A stretch of 64,000 nucleotides of DNA, from assembly GCA_009768925.2 (NCBI GenBank), contig VHIT02000049.1, positions 1 through 64,000 on the forward strand, read 5' to 3'. Of this stretch, positions 19,101 through 28,300 are shown piece by piece (position 1 is the stretch's first letter; every line of letters begins with the position of its first letter). The position numbers and the translations under genes were made by a program. This DNA comes from Cryptosporidium bovis. Its lineage: Eukaryota > Apicomplexa > Conoidasida > Eucoccidiorida > Cryptosporidiidae. The notes beneath the pieces were generated by a model that saw only the letters and a list, made by a program, of their open reading frames with translations, made no database searches and had not been told where the DNA came from.

Positions 19101-21562
19101 GAAGACCAGTAGAGTCGGGGGTTGATTATTACCATAATAATTATGATAATTTAGGAGAGGCAGGATTGGGAATGTTAGAGCACCATCCATCACCAAGATT
19201 AAAATACGCACCATTAACAACGAAATATGACGATGATATAAGAAACTATGTAAATTCAAGAAGAAATAGCTATGGGATGCCAGATATACCATCATATCAC
19301 TATTGGAATTATTATCCAGAGATAACCGGGAGATCAAAATATAGTGATCTAAACAACAATTCAGATAAAAGAATGATATTGGAAAGGAAAAGGAAATTAG
19401 GCGACTATTTAAATAGGGAGCACAGTGTTCCAGTTCCTGTTGAAACTGGTGGTAAATCGCCAAAAACAATGATATTAAAGTCTTATGTGGATGACGACTT
19501 GCCGGTAAATAAGGAAGAAATGATGCTAATTCAGAGGCCCGATCATTATTCGGAAGAAGAGCTCTATGAAATAGGTCAAAGACTAACTGGAATAAAGGAC
19601 AATATGGAAGAAGGTAAGCTAAAAATAGGAAAAGGTGATTCAATAAACTCATCATCAAATTTGTTCGGAGAAGGAATTACTGGGGTGGATTTAGAAAGAA
19701 AAGGATCTAAGGAAGAGATAATATCGAGTCTAGTATCTGATCCATTGAATAAAGAAGCATCTAAGAAAGAATTGATAAGGGATATTGCCGATAATGATGA
19801 TTCTGTTGTTAGAAAGTTGAATAACTTGATTATCGATAGACCAATGATGAATAAGGATGGCATTCCAAATCCAATTAAGACATTAGAAAAACTGAAGGAG
19901 CTAAAGAATGAAGATCCAAATGACAAGGGATTAACGTGTTATACATATTTAGACACAACATTAGATGATTATGATAAGAAAATACTTTCAGATGACTATG
20001 TTAATCACTTGGAGAATTTGGTAAATGAGGACAACATTAAACTGGAAAAATCGTTAAATCTCATGGAAGAGGATTGCAAGGACATAAACAGTCAAATAAA
20101 ATTAAAGGAGTTAAACTGTGATGGTTTATCGAGGGAGGATACAGTATCAAGAACAAAACCTCTAGATGCAAGAAAACTTTCAAGATCAGTTTCTAAAATA
20201 AAGAATATATATGCGAGGTCGTTTCTAAAGCAAATTAACTTAGCTTGTGACGTGGCGAGATTATTCTTCCGAAACTTTTCCGATTTTAAAGCTTGGAACA
20301 AGGCAATGGACAAGCATCGTTGGGTAGCACTACCACTGGTTTCACCGCAAAGCTATGTTCCAAATATGGGTGGTTTGAATATATTCCAGAGGATAATGTA
20401 CAATCAGGTGACTAGAAAGTATCCCAAACATTCACCAAGGAGAGTTCTTATAATAGCAATTTCAAGTAAGAGCTTTTCAGATAGGAAGCTTCCAAACAGT
20501 TTTACAAACATAGAATTTAATTCAAAAAATTATCCCGTTGAATACGTTATGAACGTGGAATATAACAAAGATGGAATGATGATAGTACCTTTGGTTGATT
20601 TGGCTTTGTGTATAAAAGGAGGGCTCCAGTTACACAATTTAAGTATAAAAAAGTTAAATAAATCATCAAAACCAAGATTGGGTACTTGTTTAATTGGTGG
20701 TGTTAAAACCCATTCAGCTGCCCAGAAAGTATATAGAACTGCACTCAAGTATCTAGAAATGAGTTCAGATTTAACACTGGCTAAGTTTATGATTATTCCA
20801 ATTAGAATTGGTAGTGAAAATTTATCAGAGCAGCTTAAACTTGCGCAAAAAAACAATATTGAAAAGAATTTTGATACAAAAATACCGGAAGATACAATAT
20901 CCCCGATGATATCTGATATGGAATTTAGCAAAATGCAATTTGAGATGACGCATGAAAACAATAAAAAAATTAGAGAAAGGTACAATAAGAAGTTGATAGA
21001 TTTAAATGAGTCCATATTCAAAATATACCTAATGAGTTCGAGAGAGCTTGACATTAGGTCCTTAAAAGCAAACGGTCCCAGGGTCATTGTTATTCCAATG
21101 TCTTTTCCACAATTGTATATCAAAGGCTACAATAACGCAATGAAATTAGTGGAAAGAATACAGAAAAGATATAAACCAGGTAGATTAAGTAATAGAGCTT
21201 ATAGGAACAAATTAAAACCAGGTTTTATATTGTTAATTAACGATAAAACAGTCAAAAATGATAAACAATTTTTAAGAGAACAAATAAAAAGAATACAAAG
21301 TTTCTTCACTAATCCTTATAGTTTTAAGAACTTCAAATCCAAGAAATACGAGGGGCCTGTATTCGAGATTCGTGGTGTTAATGATCTATTAACAAGAAAA
21401 TATTTATTGGATGCTATTACTAGGGCCTCTAGACAACCTTCTGTTGTTCCAATGATTATTTTACCTATTTTTGTTGACAATAATGAAAGATCCCAAAAAT
21501 CGGATAGGAGATCCATGAAAAAATCATTAAAAAAGGCTATTAAACACTCAGCAAATGTTTGA
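13136..21562 (+). CDS. Giant secreted protein, 2808 aa, with strand-Pro C-terminal domain
   Basis: Single exon from the ATG at 13136. There is a signal peptide (SSLLLLLYLFNNVES), and then ~350 residues that are strongly acidic with Ser/Glu/Tyr repeats. Much of the centre is charged and Arg/Lys/Asp-rich, with likely folded segments at ~480-900 (WEELDP, WIESLDMDDAINLI). Helical repeats of ~46-73 residues occur at ~1625, 1698, 1744, 1797 and 1850, with an outlier at ~1435. From ~2390 to the end is a compact, less biased domain made of hydrophobic strands often ending in Pro: WVALPLVSP, MMIVPLVDLAL, KFMIIPIRIGSE, VIVIPMSFP, MIILPIFVDN. The same motifs in the same order occur in the next gene (22665). 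There is no C-terminal TM. It is a secreted orphan and neither domain is one I can name. Confidence 0.88.
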   Translation: MKLVPKYSSLLLLLYLFNNVESNNLIVRPGITTRKSSEGLGRTYDKGVQDTNQMLESYYDGDDNWRHYRVVTPDMNYKDNKLISDEFSEPQDTDKSEESKFTEPPAIAQTPADYKFPEMVLPQIKGKIPATINKDMKVEENIKEQEPQVENDFSDVAPSEDETEVLKSHEESEGGTEYEYQGQSEGFGPSNMGFEALDEFSDPPTENYSYEEIVKDVENKEEMGDYGIQYLSESGDTDNGMSYILRDEKDKMSDGNYDTQYIIGGDGSESFSDKTGDNDKSKHIKETRYINESEGDFNQESVIYKSEGPDSEYSDKYVYESERTKSGDGYSEKYIENNSEEGTEYDYISEVDNKRKKHRKDGKKNKVKIKKRINRKDLPRDWETLIDDESEAWIDKNMRDKGSKGGEYGDEGDLINRSRRRKAVNNNDISDDEFEFKGRRKRYTKDRIDDDLLDEYDMIESRPRKGKRRVKAKRDPDYVRYINRGRRRGYDRIRKINGEPYMITVGDRILSKYPNKKRDNILRLRDVLLESINNGKIPKNNFEDLIDPVDLMLLYKNRRKMPILSVKEKGNIPLEFLLKLPKGIYRWEELDPKERNRLKKKWKEEIASGTFWDEDKIHGDWGDEIRLLGEWGEEESLRGFLDRETKDVDDMGSYYVFDPKFTDLKNKGVFSSEYPEDIEHSILVGNLYPERKIDKEFRLPERQILMYHPEFIYQGDDLINNFNVENLQSARNENPFYWKDSQIRGKFGRAYPEDKYSWIESLDMDDAINLIRDAQYNDPEFAERLIYTYPWLREKLGNSLRFDDDIILPIQVLNEFIPRSVGSKVSDDSKHPGGRWYFSEIPDDQNLDRYFTDIYRYLEPRRKGGRVAKGRGLREEVGFMDGDIKNMYNLVYDEHLNSGWDRETINYLRELFRDAENRILDIDESERRPRMGKERKKRRHTLNSTPDTPIWYFGTDEQINREKQLEFAIETDSLGGIIENRPIARQVFVNPRGIDKGEVLGLDIQELGGDYEYDLEPLYLNTDYMDSDDLDELDLETMVNYRTSRLPISLRSIKRGGKRSDNERDHPFEYRNGMLLNNFKPIRRVIYGDDDIDDMCPLTISQTEFLHGDSGFNSRNPLLIDRINLNRRGSGNNKDRNKRKIREYKVNEFGHEDPMDILMSYYDSNENSILDVFDDRGIYRPTNKRRVGYGMNDVDYIRRSNDDDWNYLKLLRNSSKKAKLGKRDDKKPLWYYYDSIGKRWDDTLKKDDDEAGSSIDLIIKEIERGGNKRRNRNKVAKSRRNKRISSGGKDKNRIMKNQKNRKKGRKQKRVHFKMNLEGEDSKSDFVSDITNDPSDYSSQETSESEETVYKDDDSDEREEDDDIEELSPLGKRLLMAAGYDDDLDPSKSLSIESEILNVIDTGKRSKGKINKKNKKKELSLDDMFDLNAKIKLDNHDLSEIRRIRRDMDDESGDLEALKNLVRKLHLKDYINLDDDSKEEIEKSEVVDGSESGVDFLFVGEKESSDVSSTTQENEDATESKTEFSNIVEDTKSSDGYPMKLIKFKKGGKSQNNSDENSSSSSQEGKTELDSQFDEELSISEWDSLFEDTLKEIKKKNDKKKRKGNKRSKIKSRKNIKKTNDERKALNELGITPNVIRRVNLMLKDNGVKNALDYLLNELEDNIGSNGDRNEKKIRGKNKRKENNKNNRYYERSPYDLEPVTPSFSRYIIKLNDVLGPKEALEELLDNLGVDLSSGRPVRKELRRYLTPNIINEVNRLRKKKNGDELALNRLMNVLRIPRRGRNKGKRLSKRDRKLPALLNEDDIKTVNRLLRRNKTPQALEFFIKNTGMDKDMEDLKNGFYKMNDSYSGLNLPAETLVKIDRLRDMGPHGCREALSDIYDDLRIPKQRHLFDGSLEGRNGSVLRLPDRNYQRRMVKSPSVMINKSRYYLDDDLNDDNDFGEGETSEYSQYDDFSTIIPRNDIYRLIGRDMDKRNNDLISVLESPLSMVKGRPVESGVDYYHNNYDNLGEAGLGMLEHHPSPRLKYAPLTTKYDDDIRNYVNSRRNSYGMPDIPSYHYWNYYPEITGRSKYSDLNNNSDKRMILERKRKLGDYLNREHSVPVPVETGGKSPKTMILKSYVDDDLPVNKEEMMLIQRPDHYSEEELYEIGQRLTGIKDNMEEGKLKIGKGDSINSSSNLFGEGITGVDLERKGSKEEIISSLVSDPLNKEASKKELIRDIADNDDSVVRKLNNLIIDRPMMNKDGIPNPIKTLEKLKELKNEDPNDKGLTCYTYLDTTLDDYDKKILSDDYVNHLENLVNEDNIKLEKSLNLMEEDCKDINSQIKLKELNCDGLSREDTVSRTKPLDARKLSRSVSKIKNIYARSFLKQINLACDVARLFFRNFSDFKAWNKAMDKHRWVALPLVSPQSYVPNMGGLNIFQRIMYNQVTRKYPKHSPRRVLIIAISSKSFSDRKLPNSFTNIEFNSKNYPVEYVMNVEYNKDGMMIVPLVDLALCIKGGLQLHNLSIKKLNKSSKPRLGTCLIGGVKTHSAAQKVYRTALKYLEMSSDLTLAKFMIIPIRIGSENLSEQLKLAQKNNIEKNFDTKIPEDTISPMISDMEFSKMQFEMTHENNKKIRERYNKKLIDLNESIFKIYLMSSRELDIRSLKANGPRVIVIPMSFPQLYIKGYNNAMKLVERIQKRYKPGRLSNRAYRNKLKPGFILLINDKTVKNDKQFLREQIKRIQSFFTNPYSFKNFKSKKYEGPVFEIRGVNDLLTRKYLLDAITRASRQPSVVPMIILPIFVDNNERSQKSDRRSMKKSLKKAIKHSANV
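18013..18830 (+). repeat. Degenerate helical repeats inside the giant protein
   Basis: Five protein repeats with the pattern (T/N)P..I..(V/I)(N/D)RL....G..(E/N)AL..LL..L.I: TPNVIRRVNLMLKDNGVKNA (~residue 1627), FSRYIIKLNDVLGPKEALEE (~1701), TPNIINEVNRLRKKKNGDEL (~1745), EDDIKTVNRLLRRNKTPQAL (~1799) and ETLVKIDRLRDMGPHGCREA (~1852). Each looks like two helices. The copies are divergent at the DNA level. Confidence 0.6.
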
Positions 21563-22664
21563 AAAGTGTTAATCACAATATAAAAAATTTTTAATTAATT
21601 ATTTTATTGTGCACATTAAATGCATCTATAAAATTATATTTAAACGTTTTAATAGTAGTTTACATCTTTGTTTCGGATATTTAAAGTTTTTAATTTAACA
21701 TGTACTACATCCTTCACCAATTTTTGCTTTTTATGCAATTTGCATTGTTTGCATGCAAAATAAAATAATTCGCATGCATGCATTGTGTTGTTTTTAAATA
21801 CTTCAAGTGATTATTTGAATGTGGACAAATAAAACGACTCAATATAAAATATACTTAGATTAGATATTACGATTTAGTTTTTGAGAAATATGGATATGTT
21901 TTTTCATCTTGGACCGGCTAATGTATTTAGTGTTACCGTCAAAATAAACAGCAACTACATAAACTTGCATGAATTTCTTTGAATTAACAGAAACAGCATT
22001 ATCTGTACTATTGGATGGAGGCAAATGGTGTGCAAAAACGGGGGGTGGCGACTGTTAGTAAGTAGGAGGTTGCGAAACTTACAGTAAGAGCAAGGCGTGG
22101 AAAAAATGAGAGTATGAAGTTCTACTATGTATAAACTTTTTTTGTGGAGTGAGATGGATATTTGATTTATGTGTATATTTTTATATGCATTTCTGGTTTA
22201 AAATGGGGGCAAAAAACTACAAACTGGACAAATGTGCAAAATACCGTAGTGTTAGATTACATAACTACATAAATGAGAACATATAAGAAACAAGTGAATA
22301 TGGTTTCATTTGTATACAAAATTTTAAAATAAAAATCAAATATTTAACATTAGTGAGTATGTGCAAATTGTGTAATTTATAGTAATAAAATAGATTATTG
22401 TGAGAGTATCACACACGGAAAAATATGTGATAATAAAAATTATTAAAAAAATAACAAAGGTGGTTTCGGTTGTCTTGAATAATATCGAAGGTAATAAAGA
22501 AGTAAAATTCTCAGACACATAGAAGAAAGTTGAAGAGTAATAGCAATTATTGAAGGATAATATACAAAAATTGGGAATAAGGTCAAACAAATTGCAAAAA
22601 ATTGTTTGTGATGAATAGTGACTATATAAGGCAATAACAGTGACAAGTCAAGGATATATATACA
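21563..22664. promoter_or_regulatory. Upstream region of the 22665 gene
   Basis: 1.1-kb spacer between two same-strand paralogous genes. It has GCATGC at 21751 and TGCATGCA at 21775-21782, a GC-elevated G-rich block (about 22010-22100, with GGGGGGTGGCGACTG and ACTTACAGTAAG) and ACACACGGA at 22411-22419. Short ORFs here are AT-rich and unconvincing. Confidence 0.5.
21775..21782. promoter_or_regulatory. TGCATGCA (ApiAP2-type site)
   Basis: TGCATGCA within CGCATGCATGCATTG, preceded by another GCATGC 20 bp upstream. It lies between the paralogous secreted genes, about 890 bp upstream of the second. Confidence 0.45.
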
Positions 22665-25010
22665 ATGAAACCATTGTACATATTTTTGCTGTTACTAAAC
22701 TTTGACATAGCCTTTGTAAGCAGTAAAGCGTTTGGGGAAATTGATAATAGACGCAACAAAAATGGTGGTTTCTTGGAGGAGTATGTAGATATGAGTTCTG
22801 AGTCACAGGAGGATAACGAAAACGCTGATACTGGCGTTACAGGAATAAACAAAACGGTAAAAGGAACAACTAACGATCAAAAACAGGTAGAAATGGATAG
22901 GTTTGAGGGGGAAAGGATAAGTGGCGAAGATAAAAAAAGAAGTGATAAAGGAGCTTCTGAGGATGGATTTACCGAGTCCAGCGAAGGGTTTACATATTTC
23001 GAGGAAAAACCGAGGGCGATGATGAGGTATGAATACAAGAATTATGAAAATACACCAATAAACATATTGGTTCAAGATAGTAATGTTAAATACGATGAAT
23101 CAGAGTACGGCAGTATAGGTTCGCCAGTATTAGTGGAAGAGGATGAAAAAAACAACAAAGGTCTGAGAGTTGAATATCATAAGAAGATGCCAAAGTACGA
23201 CATTGAACAAAGAAGAGCAGCAATTGATATGATGTATTTTGTGCCGAGGTCACTGGTCCACTTTGAACCAATAGAAAAAATACCAGTAAGGGAAAAGAAC
23301 ACATTTTTGCCTATAAGAGAAAGGCCAGCAGCAACAGTGTCACCAAATGGTAAATATGTATTGGTAACAGGTAAATCAGAAAGCGAGTGTCCGGAGAATA
23401 AATATGATATATTTATAAGGAGAATAAAAACAAATAAAAGGAAAAGGGGTGGGAGTACTGTTGATTTGAAGTATTTGTCAAGGCTGAAAAAAAGTAAATT
23501 ATTGAAAAAATTTAAAAAACTTGATTTGGAAAATAGGAAAAGTGGTTTGAAGGTAGATAAAGATGACCAGGTAAAATTAGATAGATACCTGTTGTTGGGA
23601 ATGAGTGAATACTATTCAAAAAGGAAATGGAAAAAATATAGCGATAATGTTAAAGAAGTTGTATTATATATAGATAGCATGAATAAGATATTGGAATTAT
23701 GTTTTCTAAACTACCAAACATATTCGAAATATGCATCAACGTCAAGATATTACGATAAATTACCAAAGAGGATAAAGAAAGAGTCGAATGCAATACAACA
23801 AAAATTTAATGCAATACCGTTCACGGCATTAGGTAGTTACGTGCCTACGGAGGAGGATTTTAGCATATTAATAAAGTCTGTGAAGAAAAATATAAACATA
23901 AATAGAAGAAATTTAAAGTTTTCAAGAGGTAAGAGAGTATTTTTTGTGGGTTACCAGAAGGCACCAGTGAAATCAATAAACTTGCCACTTGATGATTCAG
24001 ATATAGAGGAAATAACAAACAATCAGGTGTCCCAAAATAAAAGATATAAATACTCTAGCTTTAAAAAAATATTTAAATCGATTAAAAAGTCACAGTATAA
24101 GAAAGAATCACGCTTTAACTTGGTATATGCAGATTCAATTAATTCATATATTGGAGTATTAAAAAATTTGTGGATGTGTCTAGTATCAGGTTTATTCAAA
24201 ATACTTAAATACAAGCAAAAGGTAACTGTTTGTATAATAGGCAATGTTCCAAACTACACCGTGGCAAATGTAATAAATAGAATAGTTATTGCAATGCTAA
24301 AGTCGTCTAAAATAACGAATGTATCGAAATATATATTATTTCCAATATCAATAGGAAATGAGAGATATGGCTGTAAACAATATAATAATGATCACTTATT
24401 CGGACATATGGTAGAAAGATGGGATCAACCTATATTTACATTAAATGGCTATAGAATACTCAAAAGTATATGGTACGGTTCCAGATTATATAAATACAAT
24501 CTTTCAATAATAAAAAACTATGCATCTGCATTTAATTCAATCAAGTATCGTTTTACAAGAACTTTTAATAATTCTCCAGTAATTATTCTGCAACAATCAT
24601 TTCCTTTTGGGTTTTTAACTAGAGTTAGTGATTGCAATAAATTGTATAATGATATCAAGAAAATCAAGCTGCTAAGAATAACAATCTTATGTTTAAAAAA
24701 AAATGGTGGTACAGATACCGTTGATAGAAATGAATTATTACTTAAGGAAAACGAATTATTGTCTTCAAATAAATACAAAAAACAAAGTAAAAAAGGCGAG
24801 AAAAAACTAATTACAATTAAAAATGTCAATTCTCCTAGAGATATGGACGTTATTAATGAATGGTTAAACTCATTTAGGATTAAAATACTAAATAACAATA
24901 TTCAAATGCTTATTGTACCCATTATGGTCATAGAAAAGAAGTCATTTAGAAAAAATTATAAAAAACTAAAAAAAGTACTAAGGTTACAGAGAAAAAATAA
25001 AAATAATTAA
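22665..25010 (+). CDS. Secreted paralogue of the giant protein, 781 aa
   Basis: Single exon, ATG at 22665, with a signal peptide (LYIFLLLLNFDIAFVSS). An acidic, Ser/Glu/Lys-rich region runs to ~residue 180, then Lys/Arg-rich sequence to ~380. From ~386 to the end it carries the domain seen at the C-terminus of the upstream giant gene, with motifs in the same order: SYVP (386), RVFFVGY (423), TVCIIGNV (519), YILFPISIGNE (555), VIILQQSFP (636), ITILCLK (671) and MLIVPIMVIE (746). Spacings match the giant protein closely (36 residues between the third and fourth motifs in both). The two genes are adjacent and on the same strand, so tandem duplication followed by divergence is likely. Secreted, basic C-terminus, function unknown. 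Confidence 0.87.
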   Translation: MKPLYIFLLLLNFDIAFVSSKAFGEIDNRRNKNGGFLEEYVDMSSESQEDNENADTGVTGINKTVKGTTNDQKQVEMDRFEGERISGEDKKRSDKGASEDGFTESSEGFTYFEEKPRAMMRYEYKNYENTPINILVQDSNVKYDESEYGSIGSPVLVEEDEKNNKGLRVEYHKKMPKYDIEQRRAAIDMMYFVPRSLVHFEPIEKIPVREKNTFLPIRERPAATVSPNGKYVLVTGKSESECPENKYDIFIRRIKTNKRKRGGSTVDLKYLSRLKKSKLLKKFKKLDLENRKSGLKVDKDDQVKLDRYLLLGMSEYYSKRKWKKYSDNVKEVVLYIDSMNKILELCFLNYQTYSKYASTSRYYDKLPKRIKKESNAIQQKFNAIPFTALGSYVPTEEDFSILIKSVKKNININRRNLKFSRGKRVFFVGYQKAPVKSINLPLDDSDIEEITNNQVSQNKRYKYSSFKKIFKSIKKSQYKKESRFNLVYADSINSYIGVLKNLWMCLVSGLFKILKYKQKVTVCIIGNVPNYTVANVINRIVIAMLKSSKITNVSKYILFPISIGNERYGCKQYNNDHLFGHMVERWDQPIFTLNGYRILKSIWYGSRLYKYNLSIIKNYASAFNSIKYRFTRTFNNSPVIILQQSFPFGFLTRVSDCNKLYNDIKKIKLLRITILCLKKNGGTDTVDRNELLLKENELLSSNKYKKQSKKGEKKLITIKNVNSPRDMDVINEWLNSFRIKILNNNIQMLIVPIMVIEKKSFRKNYKKLKKVLRLQRKNKNN

Positions 25011-25351
25011 CCTTTTACTTATACAAAATTTTTCTACTGTAAAATATAAATTTTTAATCATCAATTAAAATCTCAAAATAATGGCTTCATTATTAATTAT
25101 ATTTATGAAAAAAATAAAATATAGTCAATAATGAACGTAGTAAATAAGTTAATAATATATTTTTTTTTAATATTATATGTTAGACTGAATAAATACTCAG
25201 AATTAATTAGTTATTGGGTAATTTTCCCTGTTTTTGTTCTTGTTTATAAACTTTAATCACAAAAAACTAACTTGTGCAAATAAATAACCAAATGATATAT
25301 ATATGTATAAACAACTAGATAGTACGGCAAATGACAATAATTTTGTTATAT
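25011..25351. other. Intergenic, convergent gene ends
   Basis: 341 bp of AT-rich sequence between the convergent 3' ends of the genes at 22665 (plus) and 25352 (minus). I see only A/T runs suited to 3'-end formation. Confidence 0.6.
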
Positions 25352-28300
25352 TCATTCTAATACTGCCTGTTCTTGGCTATTTCTGCTATTTTTAATTGTT
25401 TCTATTAAATAGGGTGATTCATTTGGTCTCAAATCCAGTAGCGTTGGATTTATTGCAGTATTTTCGGGTATTAAATCACTTGTCCTTAATAATAACAATA
25501 TACCTGGTATCACATTATTTTTTTTATCAGTGTTATTAGTATTGGTATCTATATTCATTTTTTCTTGAACTGTATTTATTATAGTGTTTAATAAACCACT
25601 ATTATTAGTGTTATTATCTTCAGTTGTTAAATTATCTTTATTGTAATAATTAATTGAATCTAATATACTTAAAATTATTTTTTTTGCCATCTCATTACTG
25701 AAATATAAACCATTTCTCAGTAATCTCTTGTTGGTCAAATAATCCATTAGTGAATTACCCATCCAATTATTAATTATATCACTATTGTATGACAATCTAA
25801 TACCTTCTGACTTCCATTCTTCCAAATTAACATAATTATCATTTACATACTCATCTTTTGAATTTGTAGGTACTATCATTAATCTAATTAACGAATTACT
25901 ATTTTTGAATTTATTTGCTCTCCATTCCATATTATTTATTTTTATGAATAAATCAATTATATATTTTTCACAATAATGCGTTGTAAATTGATTATTCAAA
26001 TCATATGGTATTATGTCTTCAAACGTAAATATAAATAAGTTACTATCAGCATTATCTATTTTTAACCTTTCCTGTAACTCTTTTTTCTTCATTAATAAAC
26101 CATTTATTTCAGACACTCTTTGTTTTATCCTTTTTATTAATCTTATACAAGGTTCTTTATCCGGTCTTGGTGTTACTTCAATATTACCTATATACATTGG
26201 TGGATGATCTTTAGGCAACATATGACTATTAATATTACCATTTCCACTACTAGTTCCCAATCCCAGTCCAAATACTTTACCCAATCCCATTACATTTTTA
26301 TAAATCGATGATGATGAAGACATTTTTGTTATTGACTCTAAACTCGTACCTGATATTAGATCTTTACATGTTCTTATATGTTCGTGTATCCATTCTGATG
26401 GAAAATTATTTACTACAGTTTCTATTCTCCCATTATTTGTATTTTCCTTTTTCATTATTGTATCACTCAACACTCTATATATCAATTTTGGTATACTACT
26501 CATTTTATACCCTGTCTTACTTAAATCACCTATCATTAATGTATCCTTAAAATCTGTAAGCAATACAAATAGTTTTATATAAATTCCCTTATCTTGTATT
26601 AATTCTTGAAAATTTTCGAATGCTAATATTGTTGAATTGTAACATTCATCATATTGCATACCTGGCAAAACAGTTCTTGACATTACTTCTGAGTAACTAA
26701 TTACATCAGAACCTTTAGATGACCTAAATTTTTCCTCATACTTACTTAAATACTGATCCAGGTTTCTATTTATTGATCCTACTATATTATCACACGTTAT
26801 TAACTTAGATGGCTGCCTTTCTTTTTGTACATCATGCAACATATACACATTGTTGTTTTCATTTTTATATTTATCTTCTGATAATGAACCTTTTGTACCC
26901 ATTTCTTCTAATATTGGGTTGTCGTGCTTATTAACAACTAACTCATATTTCGTATTTCCAACAAATGTGTCTTTTTTATCATAATCTATTGTTTCGTGCA
27001 TTATCATTTTTTGTATTGTCGATGTTGGTGATGTTGAATGTTCCATTCTTCCTAAATTGTTATTAGTACCAATAACTTGACTTTTTTCTTGTACTGAATT
27101 CTTTTTAACATCTGTATCTGTCTTTTCCTTATTTTCTCTCTTTACTTCAATCTCTTCTTTTTCATCATTAATTACAGTACCTTCTTTTTCATTCATTTTA
27201 CTTAATTTATTTTCTAATTCTTTCATCAATAACATTGGTGCTTTTTCCTTATTCATATCAACACTTTCATCAATATTGTTTTTTACTACACTCTCTTCTT
27301 CAACTGCCATCATTATGTCATTACTCATCTCATCTCCAAAAATATTCAATTCTTCGTCCTTACTTTTGTTAATACCATATATCTGTAATAAATTATTATT
27401 GTTGTTATTACTTTTATTACTTGCTTCTTCTGACAATTCTCTTTGTAATAATAATTGTTTATTTAGTTCAGTTATTGTACTTTGTGTTTCTTCTAATAAA
27501 TTTTTCATATTTTGTATTGTGTCTTCTTGTCCTTGTATTTTTTCTAAAAGTATATTACCTATTGAATTCTCCAATTCCATTCTATTTATTTTTGTATCTG
27601 ATACTTGTTCCCATAATATGTTACTCTTTTCCTTCTCTTCTTCATCTAATACTTCCGCTACTTGATTATTCAATTCATTGAATGTGTTTACTACTGATAG
27701 TTCCATTGTTGCTAATTGTCTTTGACCCAACATTACTAATCTCTTTTTCTCCTCATCTTTTAACTCGTCTAATCCTAATCCCCTCAATCTATTTAATTCT
27801 TTTATTTCTCTAGCATTTAATGGCTTTATTTCATCCTCTTCGTCTTCTTTTAATGTTGATTTTAATGCATTCTTATTTACTTTATATCTTTTATCGATTT
27901 CATTCTTTAATTCATTCTCAAAAACTCTCTGTTTATCAACCTTATTTCTCATATTATCTAGTTTACTTAAAGCCATTTTCATATTCCTATCAGTATTATC
28001 ATAATTTACTTGAGCATTTCTTACTATTTCTAATGCTAATCCCTTTTCCTCTTCTGCTAGTTTTAATGATTTTTCTAAATGCCTTAATATCTCATCAGAT
28101 GGTGTTCCATTCTCTTTTATATCTCTTAACTGTTTTTTTAATCTATCTTCTACTTGTCTTATATCATCCAGTTTATTTTTTGCTATATTTAATTCTTCCA
28201 ATGCTGTCTCCTTCTGCACTTTCATGTTCTCCGATTTTTTCATTAAATTTTTTAAATTTATATTCTGATTTTCTACAGTTTGTATCAAGTCATCATTTAT

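Noticed and set aside
18891-19658. 255-codon minus-strand frame inside the giant gene
   Set aside because: Leu/His/Tyr-rich shadow of the Asp/Arg-rich sense strand; no independent evidence.
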